The notes beneath the pieces were generated by a model. It was not told the origin of the DNA, did not search any database, and saw only the letters and a program-made list of their open reading frames with translations. From Bacillota bacterium (GTDB lineage Bacteria > Bacillota > GCA-003054495 > Carboxydocellales > JAJZSN01): 44,446 nucleotides of DNA. The stretch spans positions 1-44,446 of the forward strand of contig JAJZSN010000016.1 of NCBI GenBank assembly GCA_021849745.1. Direction: 5' to 3'. This document shows, piece by piece, positions 36,849 to 44,446 of the stretch. Position 1 is the first letter of the stretch. Every line of letters begins with the position of its first letter. The translations under genes and the position numbers were made by a program.

Positions 36849-38855
36849 TTACACCGCCGAAACCTTCCCTTCCTCCACCCAAAACAGCTTCACTCTAGCA
36901 ATCCCAGGATTCTCTGGCTTTACATCACCCACCGTGGTGAACACCAACACCTGGTCGTATTCCTCTGCAATATCCAGCAGCATCCCGGTGAGTAAATCCC
37001 GGTTTTCCTGGTCCAGCATATCGGCCTCATCAATGGCCAGGAAGGACAGCCCCACGGCATGGCTGAGGGCTTCTTGGATGGCAATGCCCACTCGTAGCTG
37101 CTCGGATTTAGACAATAGCTTCAGTGGTAAGAGCGGCCCACCATTAGCTCGGCACAGCAGGGACATATCCTTGCCCAGACCCAATTGGTAAGCCCCACCT
37201 GTCAATCGGCCCAATCGGTCATTAACCCGGCCCAGGAAATCACCTAAAATTCCGGCTAACAGATCCCGCCGTAGGCCATCTGGCCCCAGGGCTTTGACCA
37301 ATATCTCCATATCCGCCACTTCGGCGGTTAGGGTGGTCGCTTCACCCTTTAGTTCCTCTTGTCTGCGGGCCAGGGCCACCCGCTCCCCTGCCTGTACCAG
37401 TTTTCCTTCCACTTCCTGCATTTGCTCCACCAGTGCCTGCAGTTCTAATTCCAGTCCCTCTGGTGCCGCCTCTGGCTCCGGCAGACTAGCCAGCTCTTGG
37501 GCCAATGCTTCCCTTTCACTAGTTAGTTGTTTAATTAACAGCTGGTGGGTGTTGAGTTCTCCCTGTAGCAGCAGTCTTTGTTTGGCTTGCTCCCGCTCCG
37601 CAGCCTGGTTCTCCTTTAACTGGGCCAGTTCCTCACCGGCCTGGTTTATTTCTGCTAGCAGCCCCGCTACCTGTCCCTGAATATCCTTTAAGCTCTCTTG
37701 GGCTGCCCGGTATTCCTGGTTTAACCTCTGTAAAATTTCCTCCACCTGTGTTTTACTCATGCCGCACTGAATATGCTCCGGCGCCAGGGGACAGCGGCGA
37801 TCCGCACTGGCCAACGCTTTGGCTGCACTGGTGACGATTTCCATGCGGTTTTGTAGGTTGGCAGCCTCACCCTTAAGGGAAGCCATCTGATTATTTAAGC
37901 TCTCGATAGCCCCTCGAATGTCCTTTTCCCGCTGGCTATAGCTGCCTTCATTCGTGGTGTTGTCCTGTGCTGGCAGACCTTGCAAACCCGCTATAATTCC
38001 CGCTGCTTTGTCCTGCACCGTCTGAAGTTTTTGGTCCAATACGCTAATTTTATGGTTCAAAGCCTGCCGCCTGGCCGGAAGGTTCCGATCACCGGCGGCA
38101 TTTAAAAGCTCCTCCCGGTGCTGTCGTAACTGTGCCAGTTGGCCCTTTAATTCTTCCACCTGCTCGTACGCAGGCGTTTCAAGCAAAGCCCCTTCGGACA
38201 GTTCCGCCAGGGCCGCTTCGGCCCGCTGTTTATCCCGCTTTAATTCCTTCCGTAAATCTTTGGCCCGCTTCTCCATGACCTCCAGCACCTCTGGCCCGCC
38301 GGTGAGGTTGGCCGGATAATAGCCTTTGGCCTGTCTTGCCAATGCTGTGGCTTTTTCCTCCGAATGGCCAGTGGCTTTTAGCCAAGCGGCCAGCTTTTGT
38401 GCCACGGTTTCGGCGGTACAGGCTAGACCAAAGGCCCCAAAGAGAAAGGCCCGCTGCTCCGATGGGGGCATGGCTAAAAAGGCACTGGCATTGAGGGCGA
38501 TTTGCAGTCGTTCCTCGTCCGTTCGCAAACTGTTCAAAATGCTGGCCTGGGCCTCCTGGCCAGTGAGCTTACCCACCCGCAGACTGTTGGGTGGCATACT
38601 GCGCAGGATGCTACCCAAACCCTCCACTTCCAGTGACACCGCAGCTTGCTTCTGCCCCCGGCAGATTAGTTCCGCAGATCCACGGCCTGCCCGGTCGGTC
38701 CAAAGGCAATGGCCGGTCAAGGCCCACTCCAGGGCAGCCAGTAGCGTGGTTTTTCCGGCATTGTTATGGCCCACAAAGAAATTCACCTGGTCCAGTTCCA
38801 ATTCAGTGGCTTCATGATTACGGAAATTTTGTACCCCTAGCTTCTTGATTTTCAT
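36849..38855 (-). CDS. SbcC/RecF-like SMC-type ATPase
   Basis: 668 residues from ATG 38855 (GGAGG 8 bases upstream). The N-terminal half nucleotide-binding domain carries Walker A GHNNAGKTTLLAALEWAL. A long coiled coil (about 170-500) holds a CPLAPEHIQCGM segment near its middle, in the place of a zinc hook. The C-terminal half has signature LSKSEQLRVGIAIQEAL and Walker B FLAIDEADMLD. It probably works with an element or host nuclease in end processing or recombination. No SbcD partner gene is adjacent. Confidence 0.9.
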   Translation of the reverse strand: MKIKKLGVQNFRNHEATELELDQVNFFVGHNNAGKTTLLAALEWALTGHCLWTDRAGRGSAELICRGQKQAAVSLEVEGLGSILRSMPPNSLRVGKLTGQEAQASILNSLRTDEERLQIALNASAFLAMPPSEQRAFLFGAFGLACTAETVAQKLAAWLKATGHSEEKATALARQAKGYYPANLTGGPEVLEVMEKRAKDLRKELKRDKQRAEAALAELSEGALLETPAYEQVEELKGQLAQLRQHREELLNAAGDRNLPARRQALNHKISVLDQKLQTVQDKAAGIIAGLQGLPAQDNTTNEGSYSQREKDIRGAIESLNNQMASLKGEAANLQNRMEIVTSAAKALASADRRCPLAPEHIQCGMSKTQVEEILQRLNQEYRAAQESLKDIQGQVAGLLAEINQAGEELAQLKENQAAEREQAKQRLLLQGELNTHQLLIKQLTSEREALAQELASLPEPEAAPEGLELELQALVEQMQEVEGKLVQAGERVALARRQEELKGEATTLTAEVADMEILVKALGPDGLRRDLLAGILGDFLGRVNDRLGRLTGGAYQLGLGKDMSLLCRANGGPLLPLKLLSKSEQLRVGIAIQEALSHAVGLSFLAIDEADMLDQENRDLLTGMLLDIAEEYDQVLVFTTVGDVKPENPGIARVKLFWVEEGKVSAV

Positions 38856-38932
38856 GGGACAAGCCTCCATAATAATATTTGAGATATGTTGTGTGCCGCC
38901 TGGCAGGGAAACTCCCGGCCAAGCGGCTTCCT

Positions 38933-39151
38933 TTATTTTCTAGGCACCACCGCCAGCCGGTACAGTACCTTTAGCTGTCCGATGGCCTCCTCGATCTCCT
39001 GTACCTTCCTTTGCCGAGCGGGTAATTCGTGTCGATAATCCTGCCCCCGCCTCTGTCGCTCCTTTTTCAACACCTGTAAAACCCCTTGAAAACAAACTCC
39101 TGCCAGCTCTGGGTTCTCTCTAGGAAACAGGCTGTGTTCCGTGTATCCCAC
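38933..39151 (-). CDS. Small hypothetical basic protein
   Basis: 72 residues. GTG 39151 overlaps the stop of the upstream gene (TAGTG) with AGGAGG 8 bases before. It is helical and basic (LQVLKKERQRRGQDYRHELP, VQEIEEAIGQLKVLYRLAV). Probably cotranscribed with its neighbours. Not recognised. Confidence 0.65.
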   Translation of the reverse strand: MGYTEHSLFPRENPELAGVCFQGVLQVLKKERQRRGQDYRHELPARQRKVQEIEEAIGQLKVLYRLAVVPRK

Positions 39152-40320
39152 TAAAAGAGCCTCCTTTTACCACCAGCTGCTTTAGCCGGGGGAGGTGTTA
39201 GGTTCTCAAGAGAACTCCAAAAGGGGTCATCTTCTTGATGGCTATTAAGGGGTGTTTTCAGTTCTTGGGCCTTGCCTTTGCCCTTGCCCTGGCTTCTTGC
39301 AGCAGCTTGGCTGGACTTGGCTGCCTCTTTACCAGTGCCACCATACAGAGCTTCCCAAGCCTCACTACCAGGACCCTGTGCTACAATGGGTCCAGCCGGT
39401 GGAAAATCAATCACTTCAGCCCCCTGCCCCACTGCCTTGCTCCAGGTAACCTCTCTGCCTGCTGTGCTGTTAAGCTCCGGCCCCTTTGTGGCTACCCCAT
39501 TGGCCCCGGCTGTGGTAAACCCCAACTTTTCCTGCTGGCTGACCAGCTCACCAGTACCTTCCCCATTTCCATTCGCAGAAACTTGCCCAACTGGTGCAGC
39601 ACTCCCGAACCCACTACCCGCCTGAACAGCCTCCTGTGGTACGCCACTTTCCAGCCAAGCCAACAGCTTCCGCCCCGTTTCCCGGTTCGGCTTAAACACC
39701 TGCCCATCAAACAACCCAGTCCGATCCTTGCTGGCACTGGCCAGGTGGGCTAAATCAATATCCATAAACACCGTCATTTCATACTCCATGCCATCCCGCT
39801 GAATGGGGTTCATGCCCACCTTCTTCACCACCGTCTTGCCATTCTCGGTGGTCTGAATATGCTCCATCTTTGACCGCAGGGTGGCGATAATGTGGCACTT
39901 GCTCTGTAGCAGGGCATCCACCAGCTCATTATGCCGGGGCGTCACCTGCCGCCAGGCGGTCCAAGAATTGCCGGACTTGTCCGCCGCATAACCGTGGATA
40001 TCCAACACTCCGCCGGTCCCAGCCCAGGCGTGGGTGAGACTGTCAATGATAATCACCTCATAGCCCGCCGCCTCCGCCGACCGGATGGCTTCCACATACT
40101 TCTCCGGCGTAAAGGGTGCCTCCAGGGTACAAACATCATATTCCCCCAGATGACAGTACAACTCCCCAGACCCCCGCTCGGTATCAATCATCGCCACCGG
40201 CCCGCCCAGCCCAAAGGCCATCTGCAGGGCCGAAAAGGTCTTGCCACTGCCAGCGGGACCGGCGATCCCTAAACGCAATTTCGCTTTCTTCCGCTGCGCC
40301 CGATGAAACTTAACAGCCAT
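39151..40320 (-). CDS. Sak4-like RecA-fold ATPase (phage annealing/recombination)
   Basis: 389 residues from ATG 40320 (GGGAGGGG upstream). The RecA-like core has Walker A GPAGSGKTFSALQMA, VAMIDTERGSGELY and Walker B EVIIIDSLTHAWAGTGG. IIATLRSKMEH, GMNPIQRDGMEYEMTVFMDI and a low-complexity, Pro/Gly-rich C-terminus of about 150 residues ending GGKRRLF follow. Sak4-type proteins promote single-strand annealing together with a single-strand-binding protein. The basic C-terminal tip could contact such a partner. Confidence 0.88.
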   Translation of the reverse strand: MAVKFHRAQRKKAKLRLGIAGPAGSGKTFSALQMAFGLGGPVAMIDTERGSGELYCHLGEYDVCTLEAPFTPEKYVEAIRSAEAAGYEVIIIDSLTHAWAGTGGVLDIHGYAADKSGNSWTAWRQVTPRHNELVDALLQSKCHIIATLRSKMEHIQTTENGKTVVKKVGMNPIQRDGMEYEMTVFMDIDLAHLASASKDRTGLFDGQVFKPNRETGRKLLAWLESGVPQEAVQAGSGFGSAAPVGQVSANGNGEGTGELVSQQEKLGFTTAGANGVATKGPELNSTAGREVTWSKAVGQGAEVIDFPPAGPIVAQGPGSEAWEALYGGTGKEAAKSSQAAARSQGKGKGKAQELKTPLNSHQEDDPFWSSLENLTPPPAKAAGGKRRLF

Positions 40321-40342
40321 CAAAATTCCCCTCCCTCACTAA

Positions 40343-40615
40343 CTAGAGACTGTTCAGGTTATAAAAGAAGTTGACCTTCGCCCGCTCCTCCTCCAACTGC
40401 AGCCAGGAAAACCCGCCGGGCCGATGACTATAGCGGTGAATCCTAGGCTCCTCCACCAGCCGCTCCCCAAAGCCACTGACCGCCAACTCCTTCGCCTTAA
40501 GCTGGCTATCCCCCGGTGTTAAGTTGTGGCAGCTAATCACCACCATCGCCTCACCCAACCCACAGGCTTGCAAAGCCTCTTGTAAATTCGCCAACGCTTC
40601 GTTTACCTTCAACAC
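40343..40615 (-). CDS. Hypothetical element protein
   Basis: 90 residues from GTG 40615, directly abutting the stop of the preceding small gene. NEALANLQEALQACGLGEAM, VVISCHNLTPGDSQLKAKEL and VNFFYNLNS are visible. It may be a small beta-rich protein. Function unknown. Confidence 0.65.
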   Translation of the reverse strand: MLKVNEALANLQEALQACGLGEAMVVISCHNLTPGDSQLKAKELAVSGFGERLVEEPRIHRYSHRPGGFSWLQLEEERAKVNFFYNLNSL

Positions 40616-40786
40616 CTAAACCGCCTCCTTCATAAAATCCTGATTTTCCACCCTAACCTCACCGTAAGACTGGTTTTCCTTGACCCAGTGATGGGTACAG
40701 TCCAAACCAAAGGTTAACCACCTTCGCATGGCCCGCAGGAACAATCGAAAATCCCCGGCCTTGCCCATAAAAACCGCCTTTCTCAC
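40616..40786 (-). CDS. 56-residue hypothetical element protein
   Basis: GTG 40786 has GGGAGGGG 5 bases upstream and the stop TAG lies directly before the next start. The product (RKAVFMGKAGDFRLFLRAMR, WLTFGLDCTHHWVKENQSYG) is basic with a CTHHW motif. It fills the gap between two element genes in a tightly packed operon, which supports it despite its size. Confidence 0.6.
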   Translation of the reverse strand: MRKAVFMGKAGDFRLFLRAMRRWLTFGLDCTHHWVKENQSYGEVRVENQDFMKEAV

Positions 40787-40798
40787 GGAACCCCTCCC

Positions 40799-41122
40799 TT
40801 ACCCTGCGGTTGATAAATCCACCTGGCCCTTCCAGGTTAAAAGCTCTTTGGTATGGTAGCGGATAATTTTCCGCTTGCCACTGCCGGGGATTTCCATGTA
40901 GCACTCCCTGGGCAGCACCCCTCTGGTTCTTAGCTCATCCAGCATCCAGCGGCTGATTTTTAGCACCCTGGCCGCTTCCGCTGGTTTCAAGAGCGGGTCC
41001 AACTGCTTTACCACCCGTTCCTCTGTTTCCTCCACTGGCTCCCTGCGTGCCGGGACCTGTCGACCACACTCGGGACAAAACCTGGCACCCTCCGGCAGCT
41101 TGGTCTTACAAAGGCAAACCAT
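40799..41122 (-). CDS. Excisionase-like HTH protein with zinc ribbon
   Basis: 107 residues from ATG 41122 (AAAGGAG 7 bases upstream). The N-terminal zinc ribbon (MVCLCKTKLPEGARFCPECG) precedes an acidic linker and an excisionase/MerR-like winged helix (LLKPAEAARVLKISRWMLDE, GKRKIIRYHTKELLTW). It could act as excision factor or as DNA-binding control protein of the leftward operon. Confidence 0.75.
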   Translation of the reverse strand: MVCLCKTKLPEGARFCPECGRQVPARREPVEETEERVVKQLDPLLKPAEAARVLKISRWMLDELRTRGVLPRECYMEIPGSGKRKIIRYHTKELLTWKGQVDLSTAG

Positions 41123-41184
41123 CTGTTTCACTCCTTTCTGCAGCACCTGCTCTCCTTGTGTTCTATCGAACCCCATTGAGTTCA

Positions 41185-41415
41185 CTAGCACTCGGTTTGG
41201 ATAAAAAAATAATCCTCCAACTTTTTGCCCAGGCCGTCGGTAATCTTCTTGGCTATGGACGGTCCAGGATTCTTTTCCTTATTGATGATTTGATTCAGAT
41301 AGGGTTGGGAAATACCCACCTTTTCCGCAAACTTACTTTGGGTACAGCCTGTCCTAACAATGTCCTCCAGCAGCTTCGACCCATCCTTTAGCGTCACAGT
41401 CACTTTAATGCCCAT
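41185..41415 (-). CDS. Cro-like XRE-family regulator
   Basis: 76 residues, GGGGAGG before ATG 41415. An XRE-type helix-turn-helix is visible (GCTQSKFAEKVGISQPYLNQ, IINKEKNPGPSIAKKI). Divergent from the CI-like gene, it is the first gene of the leftward operon and the expected Cro of the switch. Confidence 0.85.
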   Translation of the reverse strand: MGIKVTVTLKDGSKLLEDIVRTGCTQSKFAEKVGISQPYLNQIINKEKNPGPSIAKKITDGLGKKLEDYFFIQTEC

Positions 41416-41449
41416 CGTACCTCCCCCCTTGCGAGTTCTTTAGCACTTG

Positions 41450-41500
41450 TAATGCGTTCTGTTGTACTCATGTTATCACACAGCGAGTGCTGTAGCAATA
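41450..41500. promoter_or_regulatory. Switch operator region and leftward promoter
   Basis: ACAGC-GAGT-GCTGT (41480-41493) is a perfect short palindrome. A related half site TAGCACTTG lies near 41452. A leftward promoter TTGCTA-N17-TAACAT overlaps the palindrome, so repressor binding would block it. Confidence 0.6.
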
Positions 41501-41570
41501 GGTTTTAATCCATAATTAGGTATTTTTTCCTGTAAACCATGACGATTTATAAATTTTCAATAAAAAACTA

Positions 41571-41599
41571 TTGCTTTTCTGCTAACTTTTGTCCATACT
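41571..41599 (+). promoter_or_regulatory. Promoter of the CI-like repressor gene
   Basis: TTGCTT-N17-CATACT just upstream of the 41620 start. Confidence 0.5.
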
Positions 41600-41619
41600 A
41601 GAAACAGGTGGTGAGTGCT

Positions 41620-42051
41620 ATGGAAAACACCCAAGACATCGGGAGTTATCTTTTACAGCTTAGGGAACAGTTCGAGCTGTCCACAAGGGACGTAGAAAAA
41701 CTAGCAGGAGTCAATTCTTCCTTCCTGTCTCAAATCGAACGGGGGGTTAAAAAGCCATCACCAAAAACTCTGGCAAGACTTGCTCCGGTTTATGAAGTGA
41801 GCTACGAAAACCTTATGGTGGTGGCAGGTTATCTGCCTGCACCAGAGACAAGCGGTGCCAAGAGCCTGCAGGAAAAGGTTTTTGACCCCAATTATTTTCC
41901 CAACGAAATTGATCTCAAAGAATTGCTGTTGGCCGCCAATATCAACTTTAATGGCGAGCGAATGGCCTTAGAAGACAAAGAAAAACTCCTGCGTATTGCA
42001 GAGATTCTATGGGAGGAGCGACGCAAAACCGAACAGAGTAAGAAGAAATAA
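41620..42051 (+). CDS. CI/ImmR-like XRE-family repressor
   Basis: 143 residues from ATG 41620 (GGTGGTGAG upstream; GTG 41608 also possible). The XRE helix-turn-helix covers about 5-60 (YLLQLREQFELSTRDVEKLA, GVNSSFLSQIERGVKKPSP). An acidic C-terminal part follows. The next gene encodes an ImmA/IrrE-type metalloprotease, so the repressor is probably removed by proteolysis, as in ImmR/ImmA systems. Confidence 0.88.
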   Translation: MENTQDIGSYLLQLREQFELSTRDVEKLAGVNSSFLSQIERGVKKPSPKTLARLAPVYEVSYENLMVVAGYLPAPETSGAKSLQEKVFDPNYFPNEIDLKELLLAANINFNGERMALEDKEKLLRIAEILWEERRKTEQSKKK

Positions 42052-42088
42052 TCGAAAACTGGCAGCATACGGGGAGGCAGAGGATGTT

Positions 42089-42511
42089 ATGAAGGAACGA
42101 ATACTTCGAGAAATTGACCGATTAGTTCGCCAATTTGGCACCCGAAATCCCTATGAGTTAGCTGATTATCTGGATTTACATCTCGTTAAGAGATCCCTGC
42201 CCAAAGGTATTGTCGGCGTAGTGGCAGAGGTATTAGAAGAGAAATACATTCTCCTGGATGCTGCTTTACCTGATGAAGAAGCCCGCTACATCGTAGCCCA
42301 CGAAATCTATCATCATATCGATAATCATCCCGATTATTTTTCTACCAAACAGGGTCATTGGGGTAACTTCTATGAGAGAGGGCCAGATTACTTCGCCGCC
42401 GGTCTTCTAATCGAGGAAGAGCCAGAGTGGGGCGAAACCATCATGGAATTCTCCGCTAGAATAGGGGTTCCCTTAAAGCTGGTTAGAATCTGGCACAAAG
42501 ATGCAGCGTAA
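42089..42511 (+). CDS. ImmA/IrrE-family metalloprotease
   Basis: 140 residues from ATG 42089 (GAGG 5 bases before). RNPYELADYLDLHLVKRSLP precedes the zinc motif VAHEIYHHIDNHPDYF (HExxH) and the C-terminal helices (FAAGLLIEEEP, IGVPLKLVRIWHKD). Enzymes of this type cleave the neighbouring repressor to start excision or lytic growth after DNA damage. Confidence 0.9.
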   Translation: MKERILREIDRLVRQFGTRNPYELADYLDLHLVKRSLPKGIVGVVAEVLEEKYILLDAALPDEEARYIVAHEIYHHIDNHPDYFSTKQGHWGNFYERGPDYFAAGLLIEEEPEWGETIMEFSARIGVPLKLVRIWHKDAA

Positions 42512-42531
42512 ATGATTAGACCCGTTACTCC

Positions 42532-42556
42532 GGCCCATAAGCCGGGGTAATTTTAG
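42532..42556 (+). terminator. Weak terminator after immA
   Basis: CCGGC-CCATAA-GCCGG followed by GGTAATTTT. Confidence 0.4.
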
Positions 42557-42603
42557 CCCTTTTGTCCAAACATATGTTATCAAATTCCTTGAAGGAGGTG
42601 AGC

Positions 42604-42645
42604 TTGGGTAACCACACATTTCTATGTAGAAGGAGGAATTTGTAA
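42604..42645 (+). CDS. Possible 13-codon leader peptide
   Basis: TTG 42604 has GAAGGAGGTGA upstream and the stop overlaps the next start as TAATG. The strong ribosome site and overlap suggest translational coupling to the 42645 gene. Confidence 0.3.
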   Translation: MGNHTFLCRRRNL

Positions 42646-42896
42646 TGTCTAGCTCGTCCGGCAATTTTGCAGAAGACCTTATAGTCGCTCTCGAAACGGA
42701 AGGTGGAAAAGCCTTTGCAGAACGGCTTGAAAGCTTGATCTTAACCATTCAAAAACATTGCCAAGAAACTGAAGAAGGGGCTAAGGAACCTGTACCCTGT
42801 CCCTTTTGTGGCCAAGCTACAACCCAGTACTTTTGTAGCCCAAACCTTCATGTGCACCTACACTGTGAACACTGCGAAGCCCTTCTAGGGATGTAG
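42645..42896 (+). CDS. Small zinc-ribbon protein
   Basis: 83 residues, AAGGAGG before ATG 42645. A helical N-terminus (AEDLIVALETEGGKAFAERL) precedes a C-terminal ribbon with CPFCG and CEHC plus flanking His residues (LHVHLHCEHCEALLGM). It is 17 bases before the integrase gene and probably cotranscribed, so a recombination-directionality or control role is possible. Family not recognised. Confidence 0.7.
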   Translation: MSSSSGNFAEDLIVALETEGGKAFAERLESLILTIQKHCQETEEGAKEPVPCPFCGQATTQYFCSPNLHVHLHCEHCEALLGM

Positions 42897-42913
42897 TAAA
42901 GGAGTGATTACTA

Positions 42914-44098
42914 TTGGCAGGACACCTACAAAAACGCAGTAAAAATTCCTGGACCATTTACATTGAAATGGGCAGAGATACAGAAGGCAAAAGAAAGCGC
43001 CTCTGCCGGGCCTTCAAAGGTACCAAAAAAGAAGCCGAAAAAGAAATGGCCCGTTTGCTCTTGGAAATTGACAGCGGTCAATATATCGAACCCACTAAGC
43101 TCACCTTTGGTGATTATCTTCTTAACTGGCTAACTGACTATGGCAAATCAAATCTAGCCAATACCACCTACTACAGCTACCAAAAAATCATCGAAAAACA
43201 CATCATTCCAGAAATCGGTGGTATCCTTCTCCAAAAACTCCAGCCCATGCACCTGCAAAAGTACTACTCACTCAAGCTAGATTCCCTGTCTAAGCGTACC
43301 GTCCAATACCACCACCGAGTCATCCGAGAAGCCTTAAAACACGCTGTCCAACTTCAGGCCGTTACCCGTAACGTCGCCGATGCCGTTGCCGCTCCTAAGC
43401 CCCAGCGGCCAGAAATCAATATGCCCAGCATAGAGAAGATTAACGAATTCCTAGTGGCTGCCAGTGAGCACCAGGATTGGTCCATTATTTACACCACCCT
43501 ACTCACCGGCATGCGTAGAGGCGAAGTCATGGGCCTAAGATGGTCCGATGTGGACTTTAAACAGAAGGTCCTGCATGTCCGCCAAACCCTGCAGCGGCTC
43601 CCTAAAATCGGCTTCTACTTCGCTCCCCCAAAATCAAAAAAGAGCCGCCGGCCTGTGGTGATGCCGGAAGCTCTTATAGAAGTGCTAAAAAACCATAGAA
43701 AAAAGCAAATGGAAAATATGCTGGAAATGGGAGAACACTACCAGGATAACAACCTCGTCTTCTGCCGCCCAGACGGCACCCCAGAAGACCCCTCCCGCCT
43801 AAACCATCGCTACAAAGACCTGGTGGACGGCATCGGCATGAACGGCTTCCGCTTCCACGACCTGCGTCACCTGCACCCTACCCTACTGATGGAGCAACAC
43901 GTCCACCCCAAAATTGTGCAAGAACGTCTGGGTCACCAAACTTTTATCATAACCCTGGATTTATATACTCACTCCATCCCCACCATGCAGCGCGAAGCAG
44001 CAGAAAAAATTAACGAAAGTTTAGGGAAGCAAATTCAGTCCCTGATGGCAGGAAGCAATAGAGAAAATAAAAAGGGAAGCAATCGGGAAGCAAAATAG
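42914..44098 (+). CDS. int: Tyrosine-type site-specific integrase
   Basis: 394 residues from TTG 42914 (AAAGGAG 9 bases upstream). An AP2-like arm-binding start (KRSKNSWTIYIEMGRDTEGK), a core-binding SAM-like domain (about 62-150, TFGDYLLNWLTDYGKSN) and the catalytic domain are in order. The catalytic set is visible: R201 (TGMRRGE), a Lys near 240, H316 and R319 (FHDLRHLHPTLL), H341 (RLGHQ) and Y351 (LDLYTHS). The usual HTHAT after R319 reads HLHPT. It ends 53 bases from the 3' end of tRNA-Leu, the probable attachment site. Confidence 0.95.
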   Translation: MAGHLQKRSKNSWTIYIEMGRDTEGKRKRLCRAFKGTKKEAEKEMARLLLEIDSGQYIEPTKLTFGDYLLNWLTDYGKSNLANTTYYSYQKIIEKHIIPEIGGILLQKLQPMHLQKYYSLKLDSLSKRTVQYHHRVIREALKHAVQLQAVTRNVADAVAAPKPQRPEINMPSIEKINEFLVAASEHQDWSIIYTTLLTGMRRGEVMGLRWSDVDFKQKVLHVRQTLQRLPKIGFYFAPPKSKKSRRPVVMPEALIEVLKNHRKKQMENMLEMGEHYQDNNLVFCRPDGTPEDPSRLNHRYKDLVDGIGMNGFRFHDLRHLHPTLLMEQHVHPKIVQERLGHQTFIITLDLYTHSIPTMQREAAEKINESLGKQIQSLMAGSNRENKKGSNREAK

Positions 44099-44151
44099 AA
44101 AAATAGACGATTCATAAGAACCGTCCATGTACTGTGAAACCTTGATTTTAT

Positions 44152-44238
44152 TGGTGCCCGGAGCCGGGGTCGAACCGGCACGGTTGTTACACCGCAGGAT
44201 TTTAAGTCCTGTGCGTCTGCCTGTTCCGCCACCCGGGC
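44152..44238 (-). tRNA. tRNA-Leu (anticodon UAA)
   Basis: 87 bases including an encoded CCA end. The long variable arm and the anticodon loop ACTTAAAAT are visible. The acceptor stem GCCCGGG pairs with TCCGGGC (one G-U). TTCGACC forms the T loop. The integrase gene lies beside its 3' end, the usual arrangement at a tRNA attachment site. Confidence 0.92.
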
Positions 44239-44318
44239 AGGTTATTCAGCTTTAGCTTAATTAGTATAACAACCTTGCTATGTTTTTGTCAATACTTCAA
44301 GCTTATTATGGAAAAGTA

Positions 44319-44393
44319 TGGCGGAGCTGACGGGAGTCGAACCTGCGACCCTCGCCTTGGCAAGGCGATGCTCTACCCCTGAGCCACTTCCGC
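44319..44393 (-). tRNA. tRNA-Gly (anticodon GCC), possibly defective
   Basis: 75 bases. The D arm and anticodon arm (TCGCC-TTGCCAA-GGCGA) are those of tRNA-Gly. The 5' acceptor strand GCGGAAG does not pair with the 3' strand (CAGCTCC before G-CCA), and the T stem has an A-C mismatch. A normal tRNA-Gly would end in CTTCCGC-T-CCA. It may be a chimera or pseudogene. Confidence 0.7.
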
Positions 44394-44446
44394 ACGCATC
44401 TCGCACCAACGAATATAAATATAGCACAGGTAAAGAGGACAAGATC

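Overview
The window looks like chromosome of an anaerobic, low-GC Gram-positive bacterium of the Peptococcaceae / Desulfotomaculum type. This is inferred from the SigI/RsgI pair, the SLH protein, the split FeoB, the DUF1659-DUF2922-YvrJ cassette and the strong AGGAGG ribosome sites with frequent GTG/TTG starts. No marker gene fixes the genus.

Left part, about 1-28.9 kb: an envelope and secretion locus. It holds about a dozen small exported or membrane proteins, most of low complexity (Q/N/M/W/Y-rich), nearly all ending in Trp (CGW, WCW, GW, YYW, HW). Two SigI-type sigma genes lie here (14283-14993 complete; 12438-12986 lacking the C-terminal half), with two RsgI-type anti-sigma factors whose extracellular tails also end in Trp. 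Also present are an HtrA protease with a PDZ domain, an OmpR-type two-component system (17212-19322), an M23 peptidase, an SLH protein, CcdA, a CAP-domain protein behind two tandem c-di-AMP riboswitches, an iron-uptake (feo) operon and a GGDEF diguanylate cyclase. Two promoter types tie these together. The first is a 53-bp module of four TNACA-like boxes at 11-bp steps followed at a fixed distance by a -10 hexamer, found 20 times. The second is a SigI-type promoter, ACCCACATAAA-N14-CGGAT, found 8 times with almost invariant spacing. Several modules have no protein gene behind them and instead run into a strong terminator 45-60 bases downstream, which predicts small RNAs. The simplest reading is an undescribed envelope-stress regulon under a response regulator (probably the one encoded here) and SigI.

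Middle, about 28.5-32.9 kb: a frameshifted YkvA-like gene, the M15 peptidase / YvrJ / DUF2922 / DUF1659 cassette, then a 1.4-kb GC-rich stretch without convincing genes. That stretch is packed with long hairpins whose loops share a GGGT/CTCTGGGGTC motif. It ends at a SWIM zinc-finger gene, followed by a NYN-domain nuclease gene with a strong promoter and a structured leader.

Right part, about 33.1-44.1 kb: the replication, recombination and control half of a prophage or integrative element. It contains RusA, a DnaC-like loader, an initiator gene carrying six palindromic repeats (probable origin), an SbcC/RecF-like ATPase, a Sak4-like RecA-fold ATPase, an excisionase-like protein, divergent Cro/CI-type repressors, an ImmA/IrrE protease and a tyrosine integrase ending 53 bases from a tRNA-Leu gene. 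No capsid, terminase or tail genes are in the window. The window closes with tRNA-Leu(UAA) and a tRNA-Gly(GCC)-like gene whose acceptor stem does not pair properly.
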